Made by a program: the position numbers and the translations under genes | Notes under the pieces: generated by a model | What the model saw: the letters and a program-made list of their open reading frames with translations, nothing else | Database searches by the model: none | Told to the model about the DNA's origin: nothing | DNA from: Salinicoccus albus DSM 19776 | GTDB taxonomy: Bacteria > Bacillota > Bacilli > Staphylococcales > Salinicoccaceae | Assembly (NCBI RefSeq): GCF_000385175.1 | Contig: NZ_ARQJ01000033.1 | Span: 1-64,000, forward strand | Direction: 5' to 3' | DNA length: 64,000 nt | In this document: positions 52,274 through 61,965 of the stretch, one piece after another | Layout of the letters: every line of letters starts with the position of its first letter | How positions within the stretch are numbered: position 1 is the stretch's first letter

Positions 52274-53275
52274 ATGATGGAGAAATTATCTACATCTGTC
52301 CTTAACCTTGTGCCAGTGCGTGAAGGGAAAGATGTTTCTCAAGCGATAGAAGACATGGTTGAATTGGCCAAACATGTCGATGGGAGTAGTTATGAGCGCT
52401 ACTGGGTGGCTGAACACCATAATACGACCACCATTGCTTCATCAGCGACAAGACAGCTCATCCATCATATTTTGAACAGTACGAATGATATCCGTGTGGG
52501 CAGCGGCGGTGTCATGCTGCCCAACCACTCTCCCCTGGTTGTATCTGAAGAATTCGGTACGTTGAATGCAATATTTGGAGATCGTCTGGATATTGGACTC
52601 GGGCGCGCACCCGGCACTGATATGCGGACAGCTTCTGCCATCCGGCGGAATAATCATGAAGGGGTCTACAGTTTTGGTTCTGAGGTCGGGGAAATAAAGA
52701 AATATCTATCTGTCGAGGAGACACAGGTGGTTGCATTTCCGGGTACAGGCACCAATATCCCGCTGTATATACTTGGTTCTTCGACTGATTCAGCGCACGT
52801 GGCAGCCAGACTCGGGCTGCCTTATGCATTTGCTGCCCACTTTGCGCCCCAGCAGATGGGAGAAGCTTTTAAAATTTATGAACGGGAATTTGAACCTTCC
52901 GATCAACTGTCGGAACCATACAAAATTGCTTGTCTGAATGTTATTTGTGCGGATACGGATGAAGCCGCCAACTATTTGAATACGACGATGTCTCAATTTG
53001 TTCTTAATATCATGCGCGGCGGCCGTCAAAAGCTGCAGCCGCCTGTGGATGATATGGAAGAATTATGGTCCCCGCAGGAAAAGCAGGCAGTCGAAAGCAG
53101 ATTCCCTGTAGCCATGCTGGGTTCAGAGGAAACGGTACTTGAGAAGCTGAGGCTGTTCCAGAATCAGTATCATGTTGATGAAGTCATGGCTGTCAGTTAT
53201 ATATACGACACCCATGCACAGCATGCTTCCTATGATATGTGGGAACGTGTCGTGAAAAGGTATAATGATAATTGA
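52274..53275 (+). CDS. LLM-class flavin-dependent oxidoreductase
   Basis: A 333-residue luciferase-like monooxygenase of the subgroup without known substrate (MsnO8-type). LSTSVLNLVPVREG at the N-terminus, YERYWVAEHHN, RVGSGGVMLPNHSPLVV and RLDIGLGRAPGTD are the group motifs for FMN and substrate binding. A C-terminal GSEETVLEKL helix follows. GAGGAGG lies before an ATGATG start. It is the only plus-strand gene between iscS and thrB and ends in a terminator shared with thrB. Confidence 0.88.
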   Translation: MMEKLSTSVLNLVPVREGKDVSQAIEDMVELAKHVDGSSYERYWVAEHHNTTTIASSATRQLIHHILNSTNDIRVGSGGVMLPNHSPLVVSEEFGTLNAIFGDRLDIGLGRAPGTDMRTASAIRRNNHEGVYSFGSEVGEIKKYLSVEETQVVAFPGTGTNIPLYILGSSTDSAHVAARLGLPYAFAAHFAPQQMGEAFKIYEREFEPSDQLSEPYKIACLNVICADTDEAANYLNTTMSQFVLNIMRGGRQKLQPPVDDMEELWSPQEKQAVESRFPVAMLGSEETVLEKLRLFQNQYHVDEVMAVSYIYDTHAQHASYDMWERVVKRYNDN

Positions 53276-53277
53276 AA

Positions 53278-53307
53278 ACAGGCGCATGGGAACTCCCATG
53301 CGCCTGT
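53278..53307. terminator. Bidirectional terminator
   Basis: ACAGGCGCATGGG (53278-53290) pairs with CCCATGCGCCTGT (53295-53307). It lies between the convergent LLM oxidoreductase and thrB. Confidence 0.8.
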
Positions 53308-53308
53308 T

Positions 53309-54181
53309 CTATCGCTTCGTGTGTATATCAATCACTTCATGGACACAATCCGGGATGACGGATAATGCATCCACTATAAGCGCTGCATCATTCGTGTCAC
53401 ACAGCGTCAGAAGTGTGGGGCCCGCACCGCTGATGACTGTTGCATGGGCGCCATGATTCAGTGAAACAGCTTTGACTTCATCATATTCGTGGATCAGATA
53501 TCTGCGATATGGCTCATGAAAACTGTCTTTCATCATCAGCTGCCCCATCGTGTTGTAATCCTGGTTGATCATGGCCATCAGCAGGACGTTGGTTACGGCA
53601 TTCTGATCCACAGCATCCTGCTTTATGTATGATTGCGGCAGAGCGGCTCTTGCCGCTTTCGTATCGATTTCATACCCAGGTATACTGACAATGGCGGCCA
53701 GACCTTTCAAGTCATGACTATAATAGAAAAGTTCCCCGTTTTTATAATATCCAACAAAGAAACCGCCTGTTACAGCAGGTCCCACATTATCCGGATGTCC
53801 TTCGATTTCACTGGCTCTCTGCACTTTTTCATATTCACTCAAATGTAAACCGCAGAACTGATCGGCGAGTTCTATGCCTGCAACAATGGCTGACGCAGAG
53901 CTGCCCATACCGTGTGTCAGCGGTATTTCGCTGTCCATGGTGATTTTGAGCTTGGGCAGTGTTTTATGATACTCTCCTGCGATATTCATCGCTGTCCGAA
54001 TACAGAGGTTCGTCTCATCAGAAGGAAGGACTTCAAGACTTTCACGTTCAAATTTCATTTCCCACCGGTCGTTTTTTTCCGCTTTGATATAAAGGAATTT
54101 CTCCAGCGCCAAACCGATCGAATCAAACCCCGGGCCCAGATTCGCACTGGTTGCCGGTATTTTAAACTCAGTAGCTTCCAT
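53309..54181 (-). CDS. thrB: Homoserine kinase
   Basis: A 290-residue GHMP kinase that phosphorylates homoserine. [19 protein letters not shown] at the N-terminus, the ATP loop [16 protein letters not shown] (about 86-101) and the late [12 protein letters not shown] motif are complete. It starts inside the thrC end (14-bp overlap). Last gene of hom-thrC-thrB. Confidence 0.97.
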   Translation of the reverse strand: MEATEFKIPATSANLGPGFDSIGLALEKFLYIKAEKNDRWEMKFERESLEVLPSDETNLCIRTAMNIAGEYHKTLPKLKITMDSEIPLTHGMGSSASAIVAGIELADQFCGLHLSEYEKVQRASEIEGHPDNVGPAVTGGFFVGYYKNGELFYYSHDLKGLAAIVSIPGYEIDTKAARAALPQSYIKQDAVDQNAVTNVLLMAMINQDYNTMGQLMMKDSFHEPYRRYLIHEYDEVKAVSLNHGAHATVISGAGPTLLTLCDTNDAALIVDALSVIPDCVHEVIDIHTKR

Positions 54182-55244
54182 CTTCTGTGATACCTTCGAT
54201 GTACTTTATGATCTGGTCCTCATCATTTGGCAGGACTTTTGGTTTTTGAGTAATTTGATCAACAGCCGTTTGAGGATCTTTAAGCCCGTTTCCGGTCAAT
54301 ACTGTCACAACCGTAGCCCCCTGTTCTATCTTACCGTTCTCCAGTGAACGCAGCATGCCGGCGACACTTGCGTTGGACCCGGGTTCTGCAAAAACCCCTT
54401 CGGCTGCTGCAAGTGTCTCATATGCATTGAGAATTTCGTCGTCCGATACTGCTTCAATCATGCCGCCGGATTCGTCCCGGGCAGCCTTGGCAAATTCCCA
54501 GCTTGCCGGATTGCCGATGCGGATGGCAGTGGCCACGGTTTCCGGCTGTTCTATGATTTTATCGTTGACGATCGCGGCTGCACCTTCAGCTTCAAAACCA
54601 TAGATTCTGGGCAGTGCAGCATTTTTCTTCTCATTATACTCCTTGAATCCTTTCCAATAAGCGGAAATATTCCCCGCGTTACCTACCGGGATTGTCAGAT
54701 AGTCCGGAGAACTGCCAAGCTGATCGACGATTTCAAAAGCCGATGTTTTCTGCCCTTCGAGCCTGTAAGGATTCACAGAATTGACAAGTGTGATGCCATC
54801 CTTCTCTTCGGCAATCTTGCGTACCACTTTCAGCGCTTCATCGAAGTTGCCCTCGATCGATACGATCCTGGCACCGTACATCATCGCCTGCGCCAGTTTA
54901 CCGAGTGCAATTTTGCCTTCCGGAATGACCACAATCGTGTTCAGCCCTGCACGCGCTGCATAAGCAGCTGCAGAGGCCGATGTGTTCCCTGTAGAAGCGC
55001 ATATGACTGTGTGTGCCCCCTGCTCTTTTGCTTTGGCAACCGCCAGGACCATGCCTCTGTCTTTAAATGAACCGGTCGGATTGGCGCCTTCATATTTGGC
55101 ATAAATTTCCGCACCATACTGGGCACTCAGTGTTTTCAGATGTATGAGAGGTGTGGCGCCCTCATACAGCGTGAGTTCCGGTGTTTCTGTTCCTGTGGGG
55201 AGAAAGTCTTTGTATTCCTCAAGCACACCCTGCCAATTTAACAT
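54168..55244 (-). CDS. thrC: Threonine synthase
   Basis: A 358-residue PLP enzyme that converts phosphohomoserine to threonine. [16 protein letters not shown], the PLP-lysine motif [27 protein letters not shown] and [15 protein letters not shown] are typical of the short Gram-positive form. The ATG at 55244 ([11 protein letters not shown]), with GGAG nine bases upstream, is preferred to the frame's 55286, which lies inside hom. Middle gene of the threonine operon. Confidence 0.96.
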   Translation of the reverse strand: MLNWQGVLEEYKDFLPTGTETPELTLYEGATPLIHLKTLSAQYGAEIYAKYEGANPTGSFKDRGMVLAVAKAKEQGAHTVICASTGNTSASAAAYAARAGLNTIVVIPEGKIALGKLAQAMMYGARIVSIEGNFDEALKVVRKIAEEKDGITLVNSVNPYRLEGQKTSAFEIVDQLGSSPDYLTIPVGNAGNISAYWKGFKEYNEKKNAALPRIYGFEAEGAAAIVNDKIIEQPETVATAIRIGNPASWEFAKAARDESGGMIEAVSDDEILNAYETLAAAEGVFAEPGSNASVAGMLRSLENGKIEQGATVVTVLTGNGLKDPQTAVDQITQKPKVLPNDEDQIIKYIEGITEDGSY

Positions 55245-55245
55245 G

Positions 55246-56463
55246 CTATTCAACTCCATCAATTTGATATGACGCTTTGATATCAAGTAATCTATCTGCT
55301 TTCAAATCATCTAATTGTTTGTTCGTAATTGCTTCTGTAATGATTACAAACTCATCGCTGTCCACTATTTTAAATTCCACCGACATCCCGTTAAGTGCAG
55401 CTTCTGCTTCATTTTGTTCGTTGGCAAATCTGATATAGTGTCTGCCGGCTCCTGAATCTGGATTCACTTCAACGGTTTCATCCGGTGCAAAATTTTTCAC
55501 CCCGGCATCTTTATACCGGATGACGTTGATCAGGTCAGAGACCACAGCTGAAGCTGTTTGAAGGCTGCCCGCTCCCGGACCGTAGAACATTGTTTCTCCA
55601 ACGGCATTGCCATTCACATAGACCGCATTCATCTCATAGTTTACACTGGCAAGCTGATGCGTTGACGGCAGCAGCACCGGTTCTACACTGACGCAGAGCC
55701 CGCCCGCATCATACGTGCTCTTACCGAGGAGTTTCAAAGTCAGGTTCTCCCTGGCTGCATTGTCAATATCCACGATACTGACATCGCTGATTCCCCTGAC
55801 CTGCACTTCACTCATATTAATCTTTCTATCATACGCCAGACGGGAAAGCAGAACAATCTTCCGCTTGGCATCGATGCCTTCCACATCATTTGTGGGATCT
55901 GTTTCTGCATAGCCTTTCTCTTTGGCATCCGCCAGTGCCTTGTTGTATTCCCAGCCGTCAATCGCCATCTTTGACAGAATATAGTTTGTCGTACCGTTCA
56001 GAATACCAAGCACTTTTGTAATCCTGTTGCTGTTCAGGCTGTTTTCAATACTTCGGACAATCGGGAGTCCGCCGGCCACACTGGCTTCATAAGCCAGTGT
56101 GGCGTTATTTTCATTTGCCGTTTCAGTCAGTACATCTATATGTTCGGCCAGCATATCTTTGTTGGCGCTGACCACGTGAACGCCCCGTTTGAGAAACGAT
56201 TGCAAGAGATCCTTTGTCTTTTCGATCCCGCCCATGACCTCAATGACAATATCAATGGTGTCATCTTCTATAATATCATTGACATCATCAGTAATGACAG
56301 CCGCACCTGTATCGGCATCACGCTGTTTATCCACATCACTGACAAGTATGTGGCTGATGATGATCTTTTCATCTGTAAGCTTGGTAATCTTGTCACTGTT
56401 GTTTGTCAGTACATTGACGACACCGCTGCCTACTGTACCCAAACCGAGTAAAGCAATATTCAT
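55246..56463 (-). CDS. hom: Homoserine dehydrogenase
   Basis: A 405-residue enzyme that reduces aspartate semialdehyde to homoserine. The NAD(P) fold is [16 protein letters not shown]. Catalytic-domain motifs are [24 protein letters not shown] and [19 protein letters not shown]. The last ~60 residues look like an ACT-type tail, as in feedback-inhibited forms. It faces the aspartokinase and has a good promoter at 56507-56535. Confidence 0.96.
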   Translation of the reverse strand: MNIALLGLGTVGSGVVNVLTNNSDKITKLTDEKIIISHILVSDVDKQRDADTGAAVITDDVNDIIEDDTIDIVIEVMGGIEKTKDLLQSFLKRGVHVVSANKDMLAEHIDVLTETANENNATLAYEASVAGGLPIVRSIENSLNSNRITKVLGILNGTTNYILSKMAIDGWEYNKALADAKEKGYAETDPTNDVEGIDAKRKIVLLSRLAYDRKINMSEVQVRGISDVSIVDIDNAARENLTLKLLGKSTYDAGGLCVSVEPVLLPSTHQLASVNYEMNAVYVNGNAVGETMFYGPGAGSLQTASAVVSDLINVIRYKDAGVKNFAPDETVEVNPDSGAGRHYIRFANEQNEAEAALNGMSVEFKIVDSDEFVIITEAITNKQLDDLKADRLLDIKASYQIDGVE

Positions 56464-56506
56464 ATTGTCATTAGACCTCCTATTTTAAATTATCATTTAA
56501 GATAAC

Positions 56507-56535
56507 ATATTACCCCGTAAAATTAAAAAGTTCAA
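56507..56535 (-). promoter_or_regulatory. Promoter of hom-thrC-thrB
   Basis: On the minus strand TTGAAC (56535-56530) and TAATAT (56512-56507) are 17 bases apart, about 45 bp before hom. The 157-bp hom/aspartokinase divergent region is A+T-rich. I see no recognisable riboswitch or T-box in it. Confidence 0.65.
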
Positions 56536-56620
56536 GGTCTATTATATAGAAAAGTCTACACAATTCATAATTTTTCATGTATTATTATTGCTAAAATCCA
56601 ATTGACGGGGTGTTTTATAT

Positions 56621-57985
56621 ATGAAAGTCGTAAAATTCGGAGGCAGTTCCCTCTCTGAAGCCAAACAATTGAAAAAAGTAGCGAATATTATCAAAGATGA
56701 TCCAACCAGACGCATCGTTGTCGTTTCTGCTCCAGGCAAACGTTTCGATGGTGATGTCAAAGTGACGGATCTGTTGATCGCACTTCGCAGGAATAAGGTA
56801 ACCGGACTCGATACGAACGAGGCGATCAATCAAATCATCGAAAGATTTGAGTCCATCATTAATGAACTGGGGCTGTCGGAATCGCTGCTCTTAACTTACA
56901 GAAAAACTTTGAATCACTACCTGGATACCATCGATGACGAAAACCGTCTGCTCGATGCATTAAAATCGTGCGGCGAGGACTTCAATGCACAGCTGCTCAG
57001 CGATTATTTGAACCTGTCGGGCGTGCCTGCCAGATATGTATCACCAAAAGCAGCCGGCATCAAAGTTACGGATGAACCTTCTAATGCACAGCTGCTGGCT
57101 GGATCATATGATGCGCTGTCAAAATTGAACTATGAGGAACATGTCCTGGTTATCCCAGGGTTTTTCGGCGTATCTGAAAATGATCGCATCGTGGCCTTCC
57201 CCAGAGGCGGTTCAGACATTACAGGTGCAATAGTTGCCCGGGGGACCGATGCAGATTTATATGAAAACTTCACTGACGTCAGCCATATCTACTCTGCACA
57301 TCCAGGGATGATTGAAAACCCCCACGCCATCAAGGAGATCACCTACAGAGAGATGCGTGAATTATCATATTCCGGGTTCAGTGTATTCCATGATGAAGCT
57401 ATTCAGCCGCTCTATGAAAATAAAACCCCGATTATGATACGCAATACGAATCAGCCGGAAATCGAAGGTACAAAAATTGTTGCGGACAGGGAATTCATTC
57501 CTGAGATGCCAGTCATCGGCATCAGCTGCGACGAAGGTTTCACCTCCATAACACTGAAAAAATATCTGATGAACCAGCAGGTCGGTTTTACGAGGAGACT
57601 GCTGCAGATTATTGAAGATTATGATATTTCTTATGAACACATGCCTTCGGGCATCGATAACCTTTCTGTAATCATCCGCTCCAGTAAGTTTGAAGGTAAC
57701 ACTAAACTTGAAAACATATTGAAAGAAATCGAAGAACACATGGAACCTGAAGAGATGTATGTAGAAGATAACCTGGTCATTCTGGTTATTGTCGGCGAAG
57801 GCATGAAGGAACATATCGGCATCGCAACAAAGACCACCACAGCGCTCAGTGAAGGTAACATCAACATCAGCATGATCAATCAGGGATCTTCAGAAATCAG
57901 CATGATGTTTGCGATTCGTCTGGAAGATGAAGAGAAAGCTCTGAAAGCAATCTATAGTAATTATTTCAAAGAAATTGACGGTTAG
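56621..57985 (+). CDS. Aspartokinase
   Basis: A 454-residue monofunctional aspartate kinase. KVVKFGGSSLSEAKQLKKVA at the N-terminus, the GRGGSD-type motif as FPRGGSDITGA, and tandem C-terminal ACT domains (EGFTSITLKKYLM region; ITxxGxGM-like VIVGEGMKEHIG; ISMINQGSSEISMMFAI) are visible. The length and ACT content suggest allosteric control by threonine or lysine. It is divergent from hom, the next enzyme but one in the pathway, so it probably feeds threonine synthesis. Confidence 0.93.
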   Translation: MKVVKFGGSSLSEAKQLKKVANIIKDDPTRRIVVVSAPGKRFDGDVKVTDLLIALRRNKVTGLDTNEAINQIIERFESIINELGLSESLLLTYRKTLNHYLDTIDDENRLLDALKSCGEDFNAQLLSDYLNLSGVPARYVSPKAAGIKVTDEPSNAQLLAGSYDALSKLNYEEHVLVIPGFFGVSENDRIVAFPRGGSDITGAIVARGTDADLYENFTDVSHIYSAHPGMIENPHAIKEITYREMRELSYSGFSVFHDEAIQPLYENKTPIMIRNTNQPEIEGTKIVADREFIPEMPVIGISCDEGFTSITLKKYLMNQQVGFTRRLLQIIEDYDISYEHMPSGIDNLSVIIRSSKFEGNTKLENILKEIEEHMEPEEMYVEDNLVILVIVGEGMKEHIGIATKTTTALSEGNINISMINQGSSEISMMFAIRLEDEEKALKAIYSNYFKEIDG

Positions 57986-57992
57986 GCACCGG

Positions 57993-58018
57993 GGCTCTCA
58001 AAATATGGGAGCCTTTTT
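57993..58018 (+). terminator. Aspartokinase terminator
   Basis: GGCTCTC (57993-57999) pairs with GGGAGCC (58007-58013), with one G-U pair, and TTTTT follows. Confidence 0.75.
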
Positions 58019-58100
58019 CATGCTTTATGGATGATGTCACCCGCCCAGTCGGGTTATACTGGAAATAATGACAAGGAAAAAGTGATAGGCGGAGGATAAA

Positions 58101-59786
58101 ATGATTTTCGAAAAACGCATACAATACATTAAGAGATACAGGGAAATTGCCGTTGCATTTTCTAGAAGCGGATTTCATTTCATCGTTGAAGAGCTTGGCC
58201 TGGATCAAATATTGTCCATACCCAGGAAGCTGCTGCTTAAGCAACAAAAAAGCGAGGCGGAAGGAAAGACACGCGGGGAACGGATTCGTCTGTTCATCGA
58301 AGAAATGGGCCCCACTTTCGTCAAGCTGGGCCAGATCGCGAGTACGCGGCCGGACCTTGTTCCTGTAGATATTTTAAAAGAATTGGAAAAGCTTCAAAAC
58401 CATGTCCCCCCTTTTCCATATGAAGATGCCGTCAACATCATAGAAGAATCACTTGACGCCAAATTGGAGGATGTGTTTGAGACGCTGGATGCAGAACCCC
58501 TCGGCTCTGCATCTATCGGTCAGGTACACAAAGGAAAGCTCGTCACTGGAGAAACGGTGGCAGTTAAAGTGCAACGGCCCAATATCGAGAACACTGTCAG
58601 AAACGACTTGGAGATACTTCACAGACTGGCAGCCCTCGCTGAGAGACAGACGAGCTGGGCACAGCAATATCAGCTGGTGGGGATGATCGAGGAATTTTCA
58701 ACCGCTATTTTGAATGAGCTTGATTATACGATCGAAGGCAGAAATGCAGATAAGATTGCCAGACAGTTTGAAGATGATCACAACATCAAAATTCCCGAAA
58801 TATATTGGGACGCATCGACAAGAAATGTCTTGTCGATGGAATTCATCAGCGGCGTGCCGATCAATGATTTTGAAGGCATCGAAACACACGGATATTCCAG
58901 GGAAGTGCTTGCAGAGCGGCTGACAAACGCTGTTTTCCATCAGATTCTTATCGAGGGATTCTTCCACGGTGATCCCCACCCCGGTAATATCAATATATTG
59001 GAAGATGAAACCATTGCGCTTATGGACTTTGGTATGGCCGGCAGCCTGACACAGGATATGAAATCTAACTTCGGCTTCCTGATTCTGTCGATGATGAGAA
59101 GTGATGCTTCAGGTGTTGTCAGGGCAATCACACACATGGGGGCAGTGCCCGATGATGTGAATATGAAAATGCTCAGAAAGGATACGGAACTTCTGAGGGA
59201 CAAGTATTATGATGTGCCGCTGTCCCAACTGAATCTCGGAGAGGCTGTGCAGGATCTTTTTAACGTTGCGAATAAACATCATATCAACCTGCCCAGCGAT
59301 TTTACGCTGCTTGGCAAAACAATTCTGACTTTGGAAAGTATCGTCAGCCAGCTCGATCCAGAGTTCAGTATCGTTGATGTCGCTGAACCCTTCGGCAGAC
59401 AGCTGATCAGGGAAAGATATAACCCTAAAAATATGGCTGACCGCCTGTGGGGAGGCTGGAATGATTTCACCGATGATTTTTCCAGCTTCTCCAGCAATGT
59501 ACACGAATTTTCAAAAGGACTAAAAGATCGCCAAGTCCCGATATTAATGGAATTAAAACGCAGTGAAACCTACTTGAAACGTCTGGATCGTATTGGCAAC
59601 AGACTGTCATTCAGTATCGTACTGCTGTCATTCAGCATCATCCTGGTGGGGCTGATCATCGGCACAGCAATAAGCGGACAGACGACAGTCCTCTGGAGTC
59701 TGCCGGCGATTGAATTCGGTTCGGCCGTGGCACTCCTCCTCTTCATGGGTATGATCTACGCGATCCTCAGGTCAGGCAGGTTCTGA
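58101..59786 (+). CDS. ABC1/UbiB-family atypical kinase
   Basis: A 561-residue member of the ABC1 (ADCK/UbiB) atypical kinase family, whose members support quinone or lipid metabolism. The KxGQ motif occurs in FVKLGQIASTRPDL. The Ala-rich loop is LGSASIGQVHKG, followed by VAVKVQRP (invariant Lys), FFHGDPHPGNI and LMDFGMAG (metal Asp). Two C-terminal spans (about 500-522 and 530-555) anchor it. Staphylococci make menaquinone, so a role in quinone biosynthesis is possible but unproven. It lies between the aspartokinase terminator and cymR. Confidence 0.9.
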   Translation: MIFEKRIQYIKRYREIAVAFSRSGFHFIVEELGLDQILSIPRKLLLKQQKSEAEGKTRGERIRLFIEEMGPTFVKLGQIASTRPDLVPVDILKELEKLQNHVPPFPYEDAVNIIEESLDAKLEDVFETLDAEPLGSASIGQVHKGKLVTGETVAVKVQRPNIENTVRNDLEILHRLAALAERQTSWAQQYQLVGMIEEFSTAILNELDYTIEGRNADKIARQFEDDHNIKIPEIYWDASTRNVLSMEFISGVPINDFEGIETHGYSREVLAERLTNAVFHQILIEGFFHGDPHPGNINILEDETIALMDFGMAGSLTQDMKSNFGFLILSMMRSDASGVVRAITHMGAVPDDVNMKMLRKDTELLRDKYYDVPLSQLNLGEAVQDLFNVANKHHINLPSDFTLLGKTILTLESIVSQLDPEFSIVDVAEPFGRQLIRERYNPKNMADRLWGGWNDFTDDFSSFSSNVHEFSKGLKDRQVPILMELKRSETYLKRLDRIGNRLSFSIVLLSFSIILVGLIIGTAISGQTTVLWSLPAIEFGSAVALLLFMGMIYAILRSGRF

Positions 59787-59790
59787 CGCG

Positions 59791-59817
59791 AAAAAGCACC
59801 CGAAACGGGTGCTTTTT
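59791..59817. terminator. Bidirectional terminator
   Basis: AAAAAGCACCCG (59791-59802), AAA loop, CGGGTGCTTTTT (59806-59817). It serves the UbiB-like gene and the convergent cymR. Confidence 0.85.
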
Positions 59818-60232
59818 AAATGTAGAACATATAGTCATCAATTTCATCCTCATCATGGTTGAGCAAGTCCTGCAGGGTCGTATGATCCAGTACGTCCCGG
59901 AGTGCATCCCTGATCCTGCCCCATAGATACCTTTCCGTCTGAGTATCCTTGTCATCACTTTCGACCGCGACGATATTCTCCTCAAGCGATCTGAAAATGG
60001 TGCCAATTTTTATTTCATCCGGCGGAAAATTCAATTCGTAACCGCCATAGGCACCGCGTGTACTTTTCACGAGTTTTTCCTTTTTCAGGCTGGCGACAAT
60101 CTGTTCCAGATACAGGTCGCTGATCCCGCGTTCCTCTGCGACAGATTTCACACTTCTTTTTCCTTCCTGATAATCTTTTGCCAAAGCCAGCATGAAATAT
60201 AAGCCGTATCTTCCTCTTGTAGAGATTTTCAT
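59816..60232 (-). CDS. cymR: Rrf2-family regulator CymR
   Basis: A 138-residue Rrf2 regulator. KISTRGRYGLYFMLALAKD, SVKSVAEERGISDLYLEQIVASLKK and VKSTRGAYGGYELN form the winged helix of the family. There is no cysteine after the start region, so it does not hold an Fe-S cluster, which favours CymR (repressor of cysteine metabolism acting with CysK) over IscR. The ATG at 60232 (MKISTRGRYG) matches the family; the frame is open to 60244. It is divergent from rarA. Confidence 0.88.
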   Translation of the reverse strand: MKISTRGRYGLYFMLALAKDYQEGKRSVKSVAEERGISDLYLEQIVASLKKEKLVKSTRGAYGGYELNFPPDEIKIGTIFRSLEENIVAVESDDKDTQTERYLWGRIRDALRDVLDHTTLQDLLNHDEDEIDDYMFYI

Positions 60233-60317
60233 AAAGCACCCCATCGTTTCAGTTCATGTTAAAATAGATTACTGTAATATATATTAATATAACATATTAC
60301 CGGAAGCAGGTGAAAAA

Positions 60318-61592
60318 ATGACAACACAACCACTCAGTTTCAGACTGCGTCCCGTTTCCATAGATGAAATCCTGGGACAGGAACATCTGGTCGGCGGGGA
60401 TGGTATCATAAGAAGGATGGTCCGGGCCAGCCGCCTTTCCTCTATGATACTTTACGGGCCGCCCGGCATCGGTAAAACGAGCATTGCCAGTGCCATCGCC
60501 GGTTCAACAAGCTTTAAATTCAGAACGCTCAATGCGGTCACCAATACGAAGAAAGATATGCAGGCGGTGGCTGAGGAAGGCAGGATGAGCGGTTCTGTCA
60601 TTCTGCTGCTTGATGAGGTGCACCGGCTCGATAAAGCCAAGCAGGATTTCCTGCTCCCCCATCTGGAAAGCGGCAGCATCGTCATGATCGGTGCGACAAC
60701 ATCAAATCCGTACCACGCGATAAATCCCGCCATCAGGAGCAGATGTCAGATATTCGAACTGAATTCGCTGGCAGATGAGGATATCAGAACCGGTTTACAC
60801 AGGGCAATGGCAGATAAGGACAGAGGTCTGGGTGATATTGATCTGGCACTCGAGGACAAGGCAGAAGAACACTTCATCCTTTCCAGCCACGGTGATGTCA
60901 GAACAGCGCTGAATGCGCTGGAGCTCGCTGCACTTTCCACTGACAAAGATGACGACGGAAAAGTGACGATTACACTTGAAGATGCCAAGAGCTGTATGCA
61001 GAAGACCGCCTTTCTCCATGATAAGGATGGCGACCAGCACTACGACGTAATGAGTGCGTTTCAGAAATCTGTACGGGGCAGTGATGTCGATGCGGCACTG
61101 CATTACCTCGGGCGGCTGATAGAGGCCGGTGACCTGGTGACCATCGTCAGACGGCTGCTTGTCATCAGCTATGAAGACATCGGTCTGGCGAACCCTCAGG
61201 CGGCAAGCCGTACGCTGGATGCCATACACTCTGCTGAAAGGCTGGGTTTTCCTGAAGCACGGATACCTCTGTCCCAGGCAGTCATCGAACTGTCGCTGTC
61301 ACCTAAATCCAACAGTGCAATCACCAGCATAGACAAAGCGCTCGGAGATATCAAAAAAGGCCATATTGGAGCAGTGCCAAGACATTTGCGTGACGGGCAC
61401 TATGCCGGTGCGGAACAACTTGGCAACGCTATCGGATATAAATATCCCCATAGTTATCAGAATCATTTCGTCAAACAGCAGTACCTGCCCGATTCATTAA
61501 AAGATAAAGGGTATTTCCAATCCTCAGATCAGACAAAATATGAAAAGCAGCTCGCGGAAGTGTACAGCAAACTCAATAATATACAGGAGTAA
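60318..61592 (+). CDS. rarA: Replication-associated recombination protein RarA
   Basis: A 424-residue AAA+ ATPase (MgsA/WRNIP1 family) that acts at stalled forks. SFRLRPVSIDEILGQEHLVG at the N-terminus, Walker A YGPPGIGKTSIASAIAG (about 48-64), Walker B LLLDEVHRLDK, and sensor IGATTSNP are clear. The C-terminal tetramerisation region includes RHLRDGHYAGAEQLGNAIGY. It is followed by a terminator and the 6S RNA gene on the other strand. Confidence 0.96.
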   Translation: MTTQPLSFRLRPVSIDEILGQEHLVGGDGIIRRMVRASRLSSMILYGPPGIGKTSIASAIAGSTSFKFRTLNAVTNTKKDMQAVAEEGRMSGSVILLLDEVHRLDKAKQDFLLPHLESGSIVMIGATTSNPYHAINPAIRSRCQIFELNSLADEDIRTGLHRAMADKDRGLGDIDLALEDKAEEHFILSSHGDVRTALNALELAALSTDKDDDGKVTITLEDAKSCMQKTAFLHDKDGDQHYDVMSAFQKSVRGSDVDAALHYLGRLIEAGDLVTIVRRLLVISYEDIGLANPQAASRTLDAIHSAERLGFPEARIPLSQAVIELSLSPKSNSAITSIDKALGDIKKGHIGAVPRHLRDGHYAGAEQLGNAIGYKYPHSYQNHFVKQQYLPDSLKDKGYFQSSDQTKYEKQLAEVYSKLNNIQE

Positions 61593-61596
61593 CGGC

Positions 61597-61632
61597 AATA
61601 TGCCCATTGACGAAACGCCAATGGGCATATTC
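61597..61632 (+). terminator. rarA terminator
   Basis: AATATGCCCATTG (from about 61597) pairs with CAATGGGCATATT (to about 61632) around a nine-base loop; a weak T-rich tail follows. Confidence 0.7.
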
Positions 61633-61639
61633 ATTTAAT

Positions 61640-61876
61640 ATATAAAAATAAGCACCGAATGCAAGCATTCGGTACTTATCGGAATATCCGGGAAAAGCCG
61701 TGTGTTATTGTTGATTATTTTGGCCTGCTAAGTGCAGGTGGGTGCCCTGTTCCCTGCTCCAAACGTCCTGTCTTATGCAGGCTTGTTTTTTGCAGGAAAA
61801 CCTATTGGGCTCCCTTTCAAAAAAAGTGTTAGGTCAAAATATAATTCAACACATCACGCACTTCCCAGGTATTCCT
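61640..61876 (-). ncRNA. ssrS: Probable 6S RNA
   Basis: A transcript read on the minus strand from about 61876 would have a TATAAT -10 at 61888-61883. It ends in a strong terminator (AGCACCGAATGC 61651-61662 with 61665-61676, then a T-rich tail at 61650-61642). Its ends pair over about 30 bases: GGAAUA(CC)UGGGAAG...UGUUGA (61875-61846) with UCAACA...CUUUUCCCGG AUAUUCC (61716-61681). This leaves a large internal region and a distal GC-rich stem (CCUGC/GCAGG repeats near 61725-61800). That long rod with a central bubble is the 6S RNA shape. As I recall, Bacillales also have a 6S gene close to rarA. 6S RNA binds sigma-A RNA polymerase as an open-promoter mimic. The call is by shape and context, without an Rfam search. 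Confidence 0.72.
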
Positions 61877-61965
61877 GTTACAATTATAATATCATACTTC
61901 TTTTAAAAAAGATACTGATTTGTATCCCTTTTCTTTTACCCCGTATAAAACCCCCGCATATATTA

